Shown here in pieces: positions 13,501 through 28,500 of a DNA stretch of 64,000 nt. Each line of letters begins with the position of its first letter. The stretch's first letter is position 1. This DNA is from Yponomeuta sedellus. Taxonomy: Eukaryota > Arthropoda > Insecta > Lepidoptera > Yponomeutidae. The position numbers and the translations under genes were made by a program. The stretch spans positions 6,335,822 through 6,399,821 of the forward strand of contig OW203751.1 in assembly GCA_934045075.1 (NCBI GenBank), written 5' to 3'. The notes under the pieces are model-generated. The model was not told where the DNA came from. It worked only from the letters and a program-made list of their open reading frames with translations, and ran no database searches.

Positions 13501-16500
13501 CCAAAAGCTAATTCACATGTTACGAGTATGTCCTTGTTACCAATTCTCTCACGCGTCAAGTTAATGTGAACGCACTGTAGGTAAAAAGTGCTTCGTTCGA
13601 AGAGATTTTTTTTTGTGTAGCATATAAACGTCCTCTGCAGGGCACGTCCTCTCTCAAAGAGAGAGAGTATGGGCTTAATTACGACGCGTGCCCACCGCGG
13701 ATTGGCAATTTCATGCGCCGAGGTATTTGTACTCCTCAGACACTTGGGTTTCCTCACGATGTTTTCTTTCGCCGTTAACGAGCGGTATTGCTACTATAAC
13801 TTCACTAATGTACATAACTTAAAAAAGAAAGTCATTGGTATATACCCGCACTGGGAATCGAACCCAGGTTCCATTCAGAGTCCCTTGTTCTAGCGGTCGG
13901 GCTACCCCGTTGAGATTAGTAACCTGAGTGCTTAGTGCGAGTTTTTTAACTACTCGATCGCGTTAACGTAAACTCATATTTCTATGGCATCGAGGAAACG
14001 CCACCTAGCGACAAGTATGGAAATTAAAATTGCTGAGTGCGAGTTGTAATGGTTTACGTTGAGAAGTGAACACGTTTACCAGCCAAAACACGAATAAACG
14101 CGAGTGCGAGCTGTACTGTGACAGCGTTTTGCCAGTTCGAACGGTTAACTTACTCATACCCACTACTCAATGCTCGATTAACGCGGTAGTAAAGTTATTC
14201 GATTGGATCTGTCAAACTCGCACTAAGCACTCGGAAGTAAACTGAATAATATGATGTAGTAACACGCAAGATACCTCAGTCATTCACTATCGATATCAAC
14301 CCTTGTATGTCCCCACTGTTGGGGCACGGGTCTCTTCCTGCATCGCAGGAAAATTAGGCCATACTCCACCACGGGGGCCAAGTCCGGGTTGGCGGAGGAT
14401 TGTAAGACAGTGATGGGTCTTAATGTCAGAAGTTATCAAGCCGCCTATAAGGCCTCTGACAAGGCTTAACGACTGCCATTACACGACAGCCGGCACCAAC
14501 GGCTTGACATGCCTTGCGAAGGACGGAAGCGCTCGGAAAAATGCCACTAGCGGTGTTGTTGCTTAACTCAAGTGATTTGATTCCAATCACTCCGTTCGAC
14601 TCGGCCACGAGCGCTTCACTATAGTTGGAAGGATTTGAATAATTGGCCAATGAGTTGTTTATTTAAAAACCTATTTAGAGGCTAAAAATTTCACCCATGC
14701 CGGGATTCGAACCCGCAACCTCTGGCTATCCGTGCCAGCGCTCTACCAATTGAGTTGTTTATGTCATGAGAATTCCACCTGCCATCATCAGCACAGTCAG
14801 CGAGGCAGTTTTCTTCGAAACACCAAACAATGTTGCATACAATGAGATCTACCGTGAAGTACCTGATTGTACCCAGCTAATCGCCGCCATTATAGTTTCC
14901 TGTCATAAAGCACTTGGTTCTTACGTATACTGCGTATCAGATTAACTTACCATAGATGTAAACATATTATGTAATGGTAATCGAGGAGCCATGTCAGAGG
15001 CCTTACAGGGGCTTTATACCTTCTGACAGTAAAGCCCGCCACTGTCTTACAATCCTCCACCAACCCGGACTTGGTCCCCGTGGTGGAGTATGGCCTAATC
15101 TTCCTGCGATGCAGGAAGAGACCCGTGCCCCAGCAGTGGAGACATACAAGGGTGGATATCGATCGAGATGTAAACAATTTTTTTTCATTCCTCCGTCTCG
15201 GAAAGAGTATTTGTGATCTTCCATAGTCTGAGTGCAAAATACGTTTTTATCAATTCAATTCTTACGAGTAATTAATAGCTACCCTAAGGATTCTGCCAAT
15301 GTCGAGTTTTGGAAATAGCGACAGTTTTTCTTTTTAAATTTTTATTGTTTAAAAAAAACCGCAGGTCGCCCGTTTTTATCAACTAAAGGATAAAGTAAAT
15401 TGAATTTAGAACATTCGTGTACACTACGTGTGTGAATTCAAAACGTCATGCAACCTATCTACTTCTACTCTCATGGTGCCGAATTTGCCATACAACCTTT
15501 TTGACAACCTGATACAACCTGACATGGCCTAACGACTGTTCTTACATGACAGCCGGCACCAACGGCTTAGCGTGCCTTGCGAAGCACGGAAGCGCTCGGA
15601 AAAAATGCCACTGGCGGTAGTCACGGGACGGTCACCCATCCTGCACCTGACCGCGCCTGTTGTTGCTTTCCAATCACTCGGTTCGACTAGGAGCGCTTCG
15701 AATAGTATAGTCGGGTTCTTACGCCGACTGGCCCAATAGTCTAATACTTACGTAGTTTGTCCATAGAATGATATAAGCACGACAGTGTGGAATGTTGTAT
15801 ATCTCTTATAAATGATAAGAACTGGAACGACTTCAGGTGTTGTTTTATTTGTAGATAATAATTTTAAAAACCCATTTAGAGGCTATTTCACCCATGCCGG
15901 AATTCGAATCCGCAACCTCTGGCTATCCGTGCCAGCGCTCTTCCGATTGAGCTAATGGGCGACTCACCGGCATCAGTGAAATTTCGAACCTCTTTACACT
16001 ATTCTCTGTATTACGTACAGGCAGCAATTTATAATAAAATTAATTAAATAGTAATTTTATAATGAAACAGAAAAACTGGATAAAAACGGATAAGTAGGTA
16101 AAATAGTCAGGTCTGGTCGAAGGGTATGGTTGTAATGATTTAAAATGAGGGAAATCGAAAAATGTGTGACGTAATTTAAATATTTGAAAATGATAGATAG
16201 AAAAAGAAATAAAAATGGTGTAAAGAGGTTTGCACCGTTGCAAGTGGTTGACATTTGTCTCAATTTGGTAGTCTACAAAGCAATAGCTGTACAATGTCAT
16301 TCCAGGGGTATAACCCGCGCAAATTAAACAGGCATCTCTCGCGAATAAGATCGAAACGCGCGAGGCGCCGAGTTAAGTAGCACGGGTTATACCATTGCGA
16401 TGCGATTTATTACCAGACTACCGATAGTGTGAATGAAACGACCATTACTGGACTAATATGACTGTATTGAACAACTATGCATTTTAGAGACTCGTCCCCC

Positions 16501-19500
16501 TGGTTACAGGGCGTCCAACGATGCGTTGGTCGATTCCACGACATTGTTTATTTGAAAAAATGTGGCGCTCTCTGTGTAAAGAAGTTTACTATAACATCAG
16601 GGATTATTTAGAAGACAAAGATCGTTATCAACCCTTGTATGTCCCCACTGCTGGGGCTCGGGTATCTTCTTGCATCGCAGGAAGTTTAGGCCATGCTACA
16701 CTACTGGGGCCAAGTCCGGGATGGTGGAGGATTGTAAGACAGTGGCGGGCCTTACTGTCAGAAGTTATCAAGCCGCCCTTAAGGCCTCTGAGAATTACAC
16801 ATTATTGTTCTGAATATGTAGTATACGTTAATTTTGTTTTTACAATGAATAAAAATAAGTAAATTGAACTTAAAGTTACGTACATTCGTAGTAGCAATAC
16901 CACACGCTTACGGTGAGGGCAATAGCTAAATTAGAAAAAAAAAAACAAATCACACGTGCGCCCGGGAATCGATCCCGAAGCTACCAAATGTTGCGGCGAA
17001 CGGTTCACCCGCTACGCTACCGTGGCGTCTTAATCAGAAAATCTAAGGTGACACGTAATCTAATCTACTGTGCCACAGAATTGCGGTTGGCTCAATTGCA
17101 TGGATTTACTATTATCACATTACTGCAGCTCGATATCAACCGGTCGGTATGTCCCCACTGCTCGGGCACGGGTCTCTTTCTGCATCGCAAGAAGGTTAGG
17201 CCATACTCCACCACGGAGGCCAAGGCCGGGTTGGTGGAGGATTGTAAGACAGTGGCGGGCCTTACTGTCAGCAGTTATTAAGCCGCCCATAAGGCCTCTG
17301 TCATGGCTTAACGACTGCCTGTACGTGACAGCCGGCACCAACGGCTTTATGTGCACGGAAGCGCTCGGAAAAAAATGCCACTAGCGGTAGTCACGGGACG
17401 GTCACCCACCCATTGCCTGACCGCGCCTGTTGTCAATTAACCCGAGTGATTGATTGCAATCACTCGGTTCCACTAGGCCGCGAGCGCTTTAATTGCAGCT
17501 GTTAACATTAAATGAGTATGTTATTCTTTTCTATTTCTTATTCTTTCGACCATTGTATTGTTGGTGGCAATTAAAATCTTTTTTTATTTCCTCACGATGT
17601 TTTCCTTCGCCGCTAGGGAGTGATATTTATTGATGTTAATGATTAACTTCGCGGCTTTGTTGGCTCTGCACGAATTGGCCAGTCCGTTTCCTGTCGGGTA
17701 GACCGACTAACTTGTCAGGTAGGTATAGGTGCTCTGCACTAAAAAACAATTTTCCAGCCACTGCAGCGTCCGAGTAGTCTTTTCAATCATTTAGTGTGTG
17801 TGAAGGTGCCATTGGACGCTAAATAAATCTCGTTAAAATGATTATGCAGCGTCGAGTGATTTTGTGTTTTTAGCAGAAATCGTCTATACTATTTTTATTT
17901 TTAATGCACTAACCCGTGCTAAGGACAAATTTAAAAAAACCTATTTAGAGGCTAAAAATTTCACCCATGCCGGGATTCGAACCCGCAACCTCTGGCTATC
18001 CGTGCCAGCGCTCTACCAATTGAGCTCAAAAAAATAAAAATTAGACGATTTCTAAAAAACCTATTTAGAGGCTAAAAATTTCACCCATGCCGGGATTCGA
18101 ACCCGCAACCTCTGGCTATCCGTGCCAGCGCTCTACCAATTGAGTCGAATCCCGGCATGGGTGAAATTTTTAGCCTCTAAATAGGTTTTTTAGAAATCGT
18201 CTAATTTTTATTTTTTTAATAGGGTAAACAAACAATTGTACAATGAGTGGTAACAGCATCAAGCAGCAGCACTATTCTCTGTACGTAATACGGAGAATAG
18301 TGTAGAGAGGTTCGAAATTTCACTGATGCCGGTGAGTCGCCCATTAGCTCAGTTGGAAAGAGCGCTGGCACGGATAGCCAGAGGTCGCGGGTTCAAATCC
18401 CGGCATGGGTGGAATTTTCAGCCGCTAAATAGGTTCTTAAAACAGCATCAAGTAACATTGAAATATTTTAAGTAATTGTACAACCAGCAGCGCTTACCAC
18501 GAATTAGAGAAAAAGAAAGGAGAGTCATTCAGAGAAAGATAACTTCTGAATTAGGCAATATAACTATCCAGATTATTATCTTATTATTTTAAACAATGTA
18601 TACTCTCAGTACATTTTAGTTTAACTTAAAATGCACTATAAGTGCACTTAAACTTTTTACTATTTATAAGGGCATATATTCCGACCCGACACCCTTCAAG
18701 GACAATACACCCTGCCTGAACAACCCCGCAGAGGGGGCAAATATATCATGGAAACCTGAGCAGTTAGTTAGACCTGAGATTTCCGCACTTAGCCTCATAG
18801 TTGGGCCATTGTACGTAGCAAGCGCTGAGGTACGCTAACACCTCAGGCACTTGGGTTTCCTTACGATGTTTTTCCTTCACCGTCAGCGAGTAGTATTGCT
18901 ACTATAATTTCACAAATGTACATAACTTAGAAAACAAAGTCATTGGTACATGCCGGGGTTCGAACCCACGACCTCCCGATTGAGAAGCCGGCGTTCTATA
19001 CCGCTCCGCTACCACCGCTCTTGGAAACCTGAGCATATTTAGTGTCTGAGGAAACCTGATCATATTTAGTGATTAAGGTAGTTTCGAAAACGCGAAATGC
19101 TATAAGTTGTTTTGATAGCATACGTATTCTTTTAGTGGTAGAACGCCGCACAGTTGGGAGGTGGCGGTTTCGAATTACGCCGTGTACATGACTTGGATTT
19201 GTAATTTACGTAGATTTGTGAAGTTCCAGTAGCAATTTTAAAAACATATTTAGAGGCTAAAAATTCCACCCATGCCGGGATTCGAACCCGCGACCTCTGG
19301 CTATCCGTGCCAGCGCTCTTTCCAACTGAGCTAATGGGCGACTCACCGGCATCAGTGAAATTTTAAACCTCTTTACAATATTCTCCGTATTACGTACAGG
19401 TCGCGGGTTCGAATCCCGGCATGGGTGGAATTTTTAGCCTCTAAATAGGTTTTTAAAATTGTCCTTAGCACGGGTTAGTGCATTAAAAATATTATATTCT

Positions 19501-22500
19501 AGTAGCAATCATCGTCATCGTCAGGTTATACTAGTCCACTGCTGGACATAGCCCTTCCCTCAAAGAGCGCCACGTTGTGCTATCATAGGGGGTAATGCCC
19601 ATAATCCCCACGCTGGGCATGCGGGTTGGGGATCGCAGTTCGGTGGAATTGTACTGCAGGGGCGCTGCTGCCCACCTCCCAGTTTAAGTCCCTTAGTCGC
19701 CTTTTACGACACCCGCGGGAAGAATTGTGTAGCAATACCACTCGTTAATGGTGTAGGAAAACGTCGTGGGGAAACCTGAGTGACTGACGTGTTCACATAG
19801 CTTAGCGCTTGAAATTGCTTATCCGTGGTGGACACGGGTGGTAATTAAGCCCATATTCTCTCTCTGAAAGAAGATTATTATAATAAAACACTATTATTTA
19901 TAATAATATTAATTGCATTTATACCAATGAAATTGAAATTAACTTATAATCTTAATAATAAAACACTATTATAATAATATTAATTGCATTTATACCAATG
20001 AAATTAAAATTAACTTATAATCTTTAAATTTCTACAGCATATGGCAAATGAAAGTTTTTTTTCCCGCTGCCTTTTCCTCCACTATAATACGGCGATGTAG
20101 TACACTCTCTAATGTACCAGGCATCGCATGGCATCATACGCCATGTCAGTGTTATCAGATTTTCTTTCCTTCGGTCACCGCTATACAGTTTACGCCTGGT
20201 GTGGAGACCACTGTAATGTTTCTATGCGTTTTTCAAGTAATCCTTAAGCCGACGTCCTCAGAGGTTGTATAGGTGGCTCCATTGTCAGAAAAACAAGCCA
20301 GTTATGTGCATCTTCTGTCTGGGTTTAACGTTTAGATAAATGATTAAAAGCTATGGGCCAAGGACAGAGCTCTGTGGTACTCCAGCCGGAACTCCACTCG
20401 TTTGCCTGAGTGCCTAAGGCATTAATCTCAGCATTGAAGTCACTCTGGGCATGTGGAGTGATTGATCCCATAATGTCTTTGTGAAGGCTTGTGCCCTAAA
20501 GAGGGATATAGACTGTATTGTTATTGTCTAACACACGATTGTTTGTTTTTCCGCAGCCATATACGACCTGCAAGGTCCGGTTCGAGCACAAATCTAAGAA
20601 CAACATAGTGCCGATTTCGGCGCGCCATCTTGCGTACGCCGAACCGGCTAGCGTGCGTCTCACCATCGGTAAGTACAGTCTGTTAGCTTTCAGAATATAC
20701 CTCGGGCTCTAGAGTAGGCTTCGGTTTTCGCCGAAAGCACACGAGTGTAATACTACTTCCTGCTCGGTATAAAACTTTTCTTCACTATTTCGAAAATTTA
20801 TGTGAAGATAAGTGTCATATTAGTTCCGATGTTTCTATTACACGAATGTATCCGATTCTATCCGATAGTAGCCGAGGTATATTCTAAAAGCTAACAGACT
20901 ATAAGTATTAAACTCTAGTGCCTGGAAAGCAGAAATTTGGCATAGATATACATATTAGTCACGCCGCTAGAACGTTAGACTAAATGAATGTCTTATTGTG
21001 GCCAGAGGTCTGTATTTACCTAATAAATATAACCCCGTATTTACCTGTGCGTATATTTAGAGAAAAAAAGTATGAAATCAGATATTATTCAGCTTCAAAG
21101 CTTGGAAGCTAGTATCGTCGCCTAGCCCAGATATGGCAGAATGTGTCGTGGGTTGAGTTACCTGGAGAGTGTTATTCCAGTTCCATGGAGAGCGCCTTGC
21201 GTAGGGGCAATCCAATTAACTAAATCTAGGTTCCCTGCACAAAATTTAGGTTACCTGGAACCAGACCCACACTACAAACAGAATCCAAAACTTAGTGGGA
21301 AGTCAGAAGAATAGAAGTGACATTGAGTATTTCTACTTTTTTAATTTTTAATGCACTAACCCGTGCTAAGGACAATTTAAAAAACCTATTGAGAGGCTAA
21401 AAATTCCACCCATGCCGGGATTCGAACCCGCGACCTCTGGCTATCCGTGCCAGCCAGGATAGCCAGAGGTCGCGGCTTCGAATCCCGGCATGGGTGGAAT
21501 TTTTAGCCTCTAAATAGGTTTTTACATTCATTACATTCTATTTAATAAAAAAGGCACATAGACTGCGACAAAAATATGGACAAAATTAAAGTATTATCAG
21601 GGTGGTGAGTCTTTAAAATGCATTTTCTGGCTGTACAATAAAGTTTTCTCTATCTATCTGTCAATTTATGTGGCTCTATAACTTCTCTTTGCACAGGCAC
21701 CCGGGTGATAGCTTTGTTCTCCGACATCATCGACCAGAACAAACGCAAGTCCTACTACTCTGGGGTGATCGCCGAGATGCCGAATCCTGTCAACTCCTAT
21801 CGGTCAGTAAATGTTGTCGCTTAGCTGTAAATAAATATCAAAAATTTATGTTTATTTATATATTGATCGCTCGTGAAGAAGCGCTCGTGGCCTAGTCGAA
21901 ACGAGTGGGAATCAATCACTTGAGTTAAGCAACAATAGGCGCGGTCAGGTGCAGAGTGGGTGACCGTCCCGTGACTACCGCTAGTGGCCTTTTTTTCCGA
22001 GGGCTTCCGTGCTTCGCAAGGCACGCTAAGCCATGGGTGCAGGCTGTCATGTAATGGCAGTTGTTAAGCCATGTCAGAGGCCTTATTGGCGGCTTCATAA
22101 CTTCTGACAGTAAGACCCGCCACTGCCTTACAATCCTGCACCAGCCCGGACTTAGCCCCCGTGGTGGAGTAAGGCCTAACCTTCCTGCGATGCAGGAAGA
22201 CACCCGTGCCCCAGCAGTGGGGACATACAAGGGTTGATATCGATAATAGATCACTATTTATTTCATGTAGATTTTGAACTAGGTACTTACCTAGTTTATT
22301 TTGTAATCACTCTAATAATAGGGGTTAAAGTATGAAATTGCCGTTTTATTGCCATAGGTTCTTTGAATTGACATATAATCTTCATGTTTTGAGGTTTTCG
22401 AATGAAACTTTTTTCAAATGGTTTCTATGTTCGTTTTTTAAAAAATGTGAAACATTTGAATATCGACTTTCAATTGTTTTTGTTATTCAATTTAGACAAG

Positions 22501-25500
22501 AAAGATGGATACGCGTTTCTTTCTGCAGATCAGTCAAATCATGAGGCACCCATTTTTTGTATTTTTTTATTTTATTGATTTTACGTGAGTCAAAATTGTG
22601 GGTAAGGTAACGTTAAACCATGCCGCTAATTCCTGGGTAGTTTGACTAGGATCGGCTTCCACTATCTCTCTTAATTCATCGTTATTCACCTGTGTGGGCG
22701 GTCTTCCTCGTGGCTCGATCTTTAAGTCGAAATTTCCATCACGAAAGCGTTTAAACCAAAATCGCACGGTGCGTTCATTAGTAGACCCCTCTCCAAACGC
22801 AGCATTGATATTGCGGGCTGTTTCTGCCGCGTTAGTTCCGCGTCGGAACTCGTATTCAAAAATCACTCGAATTTTCGCAGTATCCATCTTTCTTGTCTAA
22901 ATTGAATAACAAAAACAATTGAAAGTCGATATTCAAATGATTCACATTTTTTAAAAAAAGAACATCATAGAAACCATTTGAAAAAAGTTTCATTCGAAAA
23001 CCTCAAACCATGAAGATTCTATGTCAATTCAAAGAACCTATTGCAATAAAACGGCAATTTCATACTTTAACCCCTAATATTACAAAGGCTTAAGTGTGTA
23101 TGCTTGTTACTTCTTCACGTCTAAACCGCTGGAACGATAATTAAAACTGTTTCTATACGGATTTATGCTCGTTTATTACATTCCACCGTTCGTTTCATTC
23201 GTTTAGTCATCCGGGACCACGGCACCTGAAAAAGTGCCGAAACGTTGGAGAATTGTAAAAAAATTTAATAAACGAGCATAAATCCGTATAGAAACAGTTT
23301 TAATTATGTCTACTGCTCGTGTTAACCTTAGAAAACGCTGGAACGATATTAATAAAATTTTGTATGGAGTTAGCCGACACCCTGGATTGACACATGGGCT
23401 ACGTTTTACTGCGGGAAAATAACTTATTCCCGTGGAAAAATCGATAAACCGCGGGTAACACCGCGGGCCGCTAGTGTACTACAACTCACAGTACCTGTGT
23501 TATGTGGTATAAAATACTTTGTTTTTTTTTTCATATAGAATAATATGCAAACATCATCCGGATGGGTAATCCGTCTATGACTAACGCTAGTGGCATTTTT
23601 CCAAACGTTTCCGTGCTTCGCAACGCACTCTATAGTCTAATTTTTTATTCCGTAGAATTCTGACAGTTATCATTTTTTGACATATCAGAGATTACAAACC
23701 TTTTGGGCCAGGCACATTTTTCAATTTCAATACGAGTCTGAATATCTGAATCTGTACATTTTATTTGTTAGTGAATGTTTCCATTTTATAAAGTGCGGTG
23801 CTCCACATTAAAAGTGAATTTACGACGAGTGATAATTACGTCTCTTTTCGTCACAACCAGCAAATCAAAGTGACAGACGCGACGTGACAGCTAACATTTT
23901 ATTCTTCTAAAAAGGTTTACTACACCTTAAATTTGTTGGCGGTGTTGTCAGCTCTAGAATAAAATAAATTAATTAAAGTAAATTCGATGTATTGTTCATG
24001 ATATTAAAATATTTGTTATTTTTGAATTAAGTCACTTAAGCAAGTAAATACGTAGATTTAACCTCATGTAGGTAAAACATAAAAAATACGCAGCATTTAA
24101 TTTTTTATTATTCTGAAATGGGTCAAATTTGTCTCTTTTTCGGTGGAGAACTCTTTTAGTAGCAACATTTACGAAATGTCAGAATTCTACGGAATGAAAA
24201 ATCAGACTGTAAGTAGTTGGTGCCGACTGCCGTCGATAGATGGCAGGCGTTAAGCCAAGTCAGAGGCCTTAGGGCGGCTTGAAAATTTCTGACAGCAATA
24301 CCGGCCACTAGTCTCGCAAGCCTCCACCAATCCGGACTTGGCTCCCGTGGTGGAGTCTGGCCTAAGGGAAGAGACCAGTGCCATTAAAAAATAAATAAAT
24401 ATTCATGGACATATTACACAGATCTCGTTAGCCCTATACTAAGTACAACTAAATGACTTGTGTTATATGTGCTAACTCGACGATAGATTTAATACAATAA
24501 ATACATTGATAACATCCAAGACCCGAGACAAACTAGAAAAGTTCGTTTCCTAGTTTGACCCGGCCGGGGATCGAACCCGAGGCCTCTGATTGTACAGTCA
24601 GCAAATGATGATGATGTTGTGTTATTCGCGCAGCTACTTGGTGTTTTTCGACGACGGCTACGCCCAGTACGTCTCCCACGCGGACACCCGAGTGGTGTGC
24701 GAGTGCTCCCCGCTAGTGTGGGAGGAGGTGCATCCGTTCTCGCGCGAGTTTGTCCACACCTACCTGCGCGCCTACCCGGAGAGGCCCATGGTGCGACTGC
24801 ACGCCGGACAGACCATCAAGACCGAGTGGAACGGTGAGGGACACTTGATGAGACAAAAATTAAATGCAAAAAAATTGTAGAGCGATACTTTTTTATGTCT
24901 ATAACGATGTTTAAAGTGGGGAAACACATACACACACACATATACACACACTCACACTCATATATGTACATACATATATATATATATATATATATTCCTT
25001 CCTGTCATAAATCCGCACAAATCGCTCAATTAATTCATTCCATTCATTCATTTAATTGACTAATTCGTTCAATTATAATTTGTTCTAATACACACACTCG
25101 ACACTCCATTACATACACACACACACACACAGACACAAATTGGTATTTAGTAAATTGAATGTAAATTCTTTACGACTGGCGAGAGCGTAAAAGTGTATGA
25201 AGCTCATTGTCATTTTAGCACTATTTTTACTGGTACATGATTACAGCTCAACCTTCGTCCTCCATGCTAAGTCTCCCCATCTCCCCAGGAAAATGGTGGG
25301 TCTCGCGCGTGATCCAGGTGGACGCCTCGCTGGTCCAGGTCCACTTCGAGGCCGACAACCGCTACGAGTGGATCTACCGCGGCTCCACCCGCCTGGCGCC
25401 CTTATACCTGGAGCTGCAGGCGGCCGAGAAGCACCGGGCCAGACCTCTGCCCAGGTCTACGCAGGGAAAGGTGAGGGTATTGTGGAAGTTTGATTTGTCT

Positions 25501-28500
25501 TTATTCCCAATCTTTCCGGTTCGTTCAATTCCATTATGTTTGTTCTTTCCATTCCATTCTTTCTATGTCCTTCTTTCAGTTCAATTTCTTTCCATATCAT
25601 TGTTTAAAGTCTTTTTCTGCGTTAAACAAAATGGTATACTAGCGGTCGCGAAGTATCCAAATAGAAGCTACGCTGGTGCAAGTCCTCTTAGAGGCTGTCA
25701 ACCGTGGATCCACCCGCCTTTATATCTGGAGTTCCAAGTGGCTGAGAATAAAGACAGACACGCTGGTTTGATTAAAACAATGACAAAGAGATGCAGACTC
25801 ATCAAAGACTGTGCAGAATACTTGTATATTATATACGTGAAGCGCTCGTGGCCTAGTCGAACCGAGGGATTGGAATTCATTCACTTGAATAAAGCAACAT
25901 TGGGCGCGGTGAAGAATGGGTGACCGTACCGTGACTCCCACTAGTAGCATTTTTTCCGAGCGATTCCGTGCTTTGCAAGGCACGTTAAGCGGTTGGTGCC
26001 GGCTGTCATGAAATAGCAGCCGTTAAGCCATGTCCGAGGCCTTATGGGCGGCTTGATAACTTCTGACAGTAAGGCCTGCCATTATGTTATGCTTGAAGCT
26101 TCAAAGGTAGAACTTGGTCACCTAAATATGACCAAGCACCACAACTGCTAAATGTACCCCATGTTCTTACACGGTAAATAATTTAGTTTAAATCTGCAAT
26201 TAAGCTAATTAAATGTAATATTTCTTCACAGAGAAACATGCCCTACGTGGAGTACACAAGATTCGACGAGCAGGATAGCAACAAGACTCATGCGCAGATG
26301 CAGCTGCAGCACGAGGTAAACCATTACTACTTTACTTTGTTATACATTATTGTACACAAACATTTAGAAAGATAGATATATCGACGCCTTACTGCTAAAA
26401 CCGACTATCTGCATGAAATGTTGTTATGCACACAATAACAAGTTTTAGTATAGTTAACGACATCCGAACCTTAAACTCGAGTTTTCTCGAAACAACATTT
26501 CATGCAGATAGTCGGTTTTAGCAGTAAGGCGTCGATATAGATAGATAGATGGATGGATGGATGGATGGATGGATGGATGGATGGATGGATGGATGGATGG
26601 ATGGATGGATGGATGGATGGATGGATGGATGGATGGATGGATGGATGGATGGATGGATGGATGGATGGATGGATGGATGGATGGATGGATGGATGGATGG
26701 ATGGATGGATGGATGGATGGATGGATGGATGGATGGATGGATGGATGGATGGATGGATGGATGGATGGATGGATGGATGGATGGATGGATGGATGGATGG
26801 ATGGATGGATGGATGGATGGATGGATGGATGGATGGATGGATGGATGGATGGATGGATGGATGGATGGATGGATGGATGGATGGATGGATGGATGGATGG
26901 ATGGATGGATGGATGGATGGATGGATGGATGGATGGATGGATGGATGGATGGATGGATGGATGGATGGATGGATGGATGGATGGATGGATGGATGGATGG
27001 ATGGATGGATGGATGGATGGATGGATGGATGGATGGATGGATGGATGGATGGATGGATGGATGGATGGATGGATGGATGGATGGATGGATGGATGGATGG
27101 ATGGATGGATGGATGGATGGATGGATGGATGGATGGATGGATGGATGGATGGATGGATGGATGGATGGATGGATGGATGGATGGATGGATGGATGGATGG
27201 ATGGATGGATGGATGGATGGATGGATGGATGGATGGATGGATGGATGGATGGATGGATGGATGGATGGATGGATGGATGGATGGATGGATGGATGGATGG
27301 ATGGATGGATGGATGGATGGATGGATGGATGGATGGATGGATGGATGGATGGATGGATGGATGGATGGATGGATGGATGGATGGATGGATGGATGGATGG
27401 ATGGATGGATGGATGGATGGATGGATGGATGGATGGATGGATGGATGGATGGATGGATGGATGGATGGATGGATGGATGGATGGATGGATGGATGGATGG
27501 ATGGATGGATGGATGGATGGATGGATGGATGGATGGATGGATGGATGGATGGATGGATGGATGGATGGATGGATGGATGGATGGATGGATGGATGGATGG
27601 ATGGATGGATGGATGGATGGATGGATGGATGGATGGATGGATGGATGGATGGATGGATGGATGGATGGATGGATGGATGGATGGATGGATGGATGGATGG
27701 ATGGATGGATGGATGGATGGATGGATGGATGGATGGATGGATGGATGGATGGATGGATGGATGGATGGATGGATGGATGGATGGATGGATGGATGGATGG
27801 ATGGATGGATGGATGGATGGATGGATGGATGGATGGATGGATGGATGGATGGATGGATGGATGGATGGATGGATGGATGGATGGATGGATGGATGGATGG
27901 ATGGATGGATGGATGGATGGATGGATGGATGGATGGATGGATGGATGGATGGATGGATGGATGGATGGATGGATGGATAAATAATAAAATAAATAAATAA
28001 TAATAATAATAAAATAAATAGTTATATATAAAACGGGTCAAATCGCGACTATTTATTAGGTAAAACGTAATTACCTAATTTCCCGACGTTTCGGCAGCGT
28101 TACAGTTGCCGTGGTCACGGGTAGACTGCCCCAAACCACGGCAAATGTAACGCTGCCTAACAGTGTTGGGCGTAGTTAACTACTTTTTTGTAATCGGATT
28201 ACTAACTACGATTAAAAATAGTTAACTACATGTAGTTATGGTTACATGTAGTTAACTACAGTAATCAAACTACATTAAGTAGTTGTTGATCTGATTGCTG
28301 TAATTGCTGTAATCATAAATACTTATGATTACTGATTAGCTGAGTTGTAAAAACTTATATTTCGGTTCGTTCGGACAATAGTAGCGAACAACGGTCGTGC
28401 ACACTGTCAGACACAATTAAAGGCTTATCGACTGCGATCTATCTAGAGGCTGGTTTTACGTTCATAAGTTAAATGCTTCGCAAGGCACGTTAACCCCTCG

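Noticed and set aside
23210..23260. Hammerhead ribozyme core (ctga ... gaaac)
   Set aside because: The ctga lies in the loop of a ggcac/gtgcc hairpin and no proper stem II or stem III is visible; kept only as a test in the hairpin-element finding.
26518..28041. Open frames of 475-507 codons (WMDG and SIHP repeats) on both strands
   Set aside because: They are direct translations of the GGAT/ATCC microsatellite in three phases and both strands.
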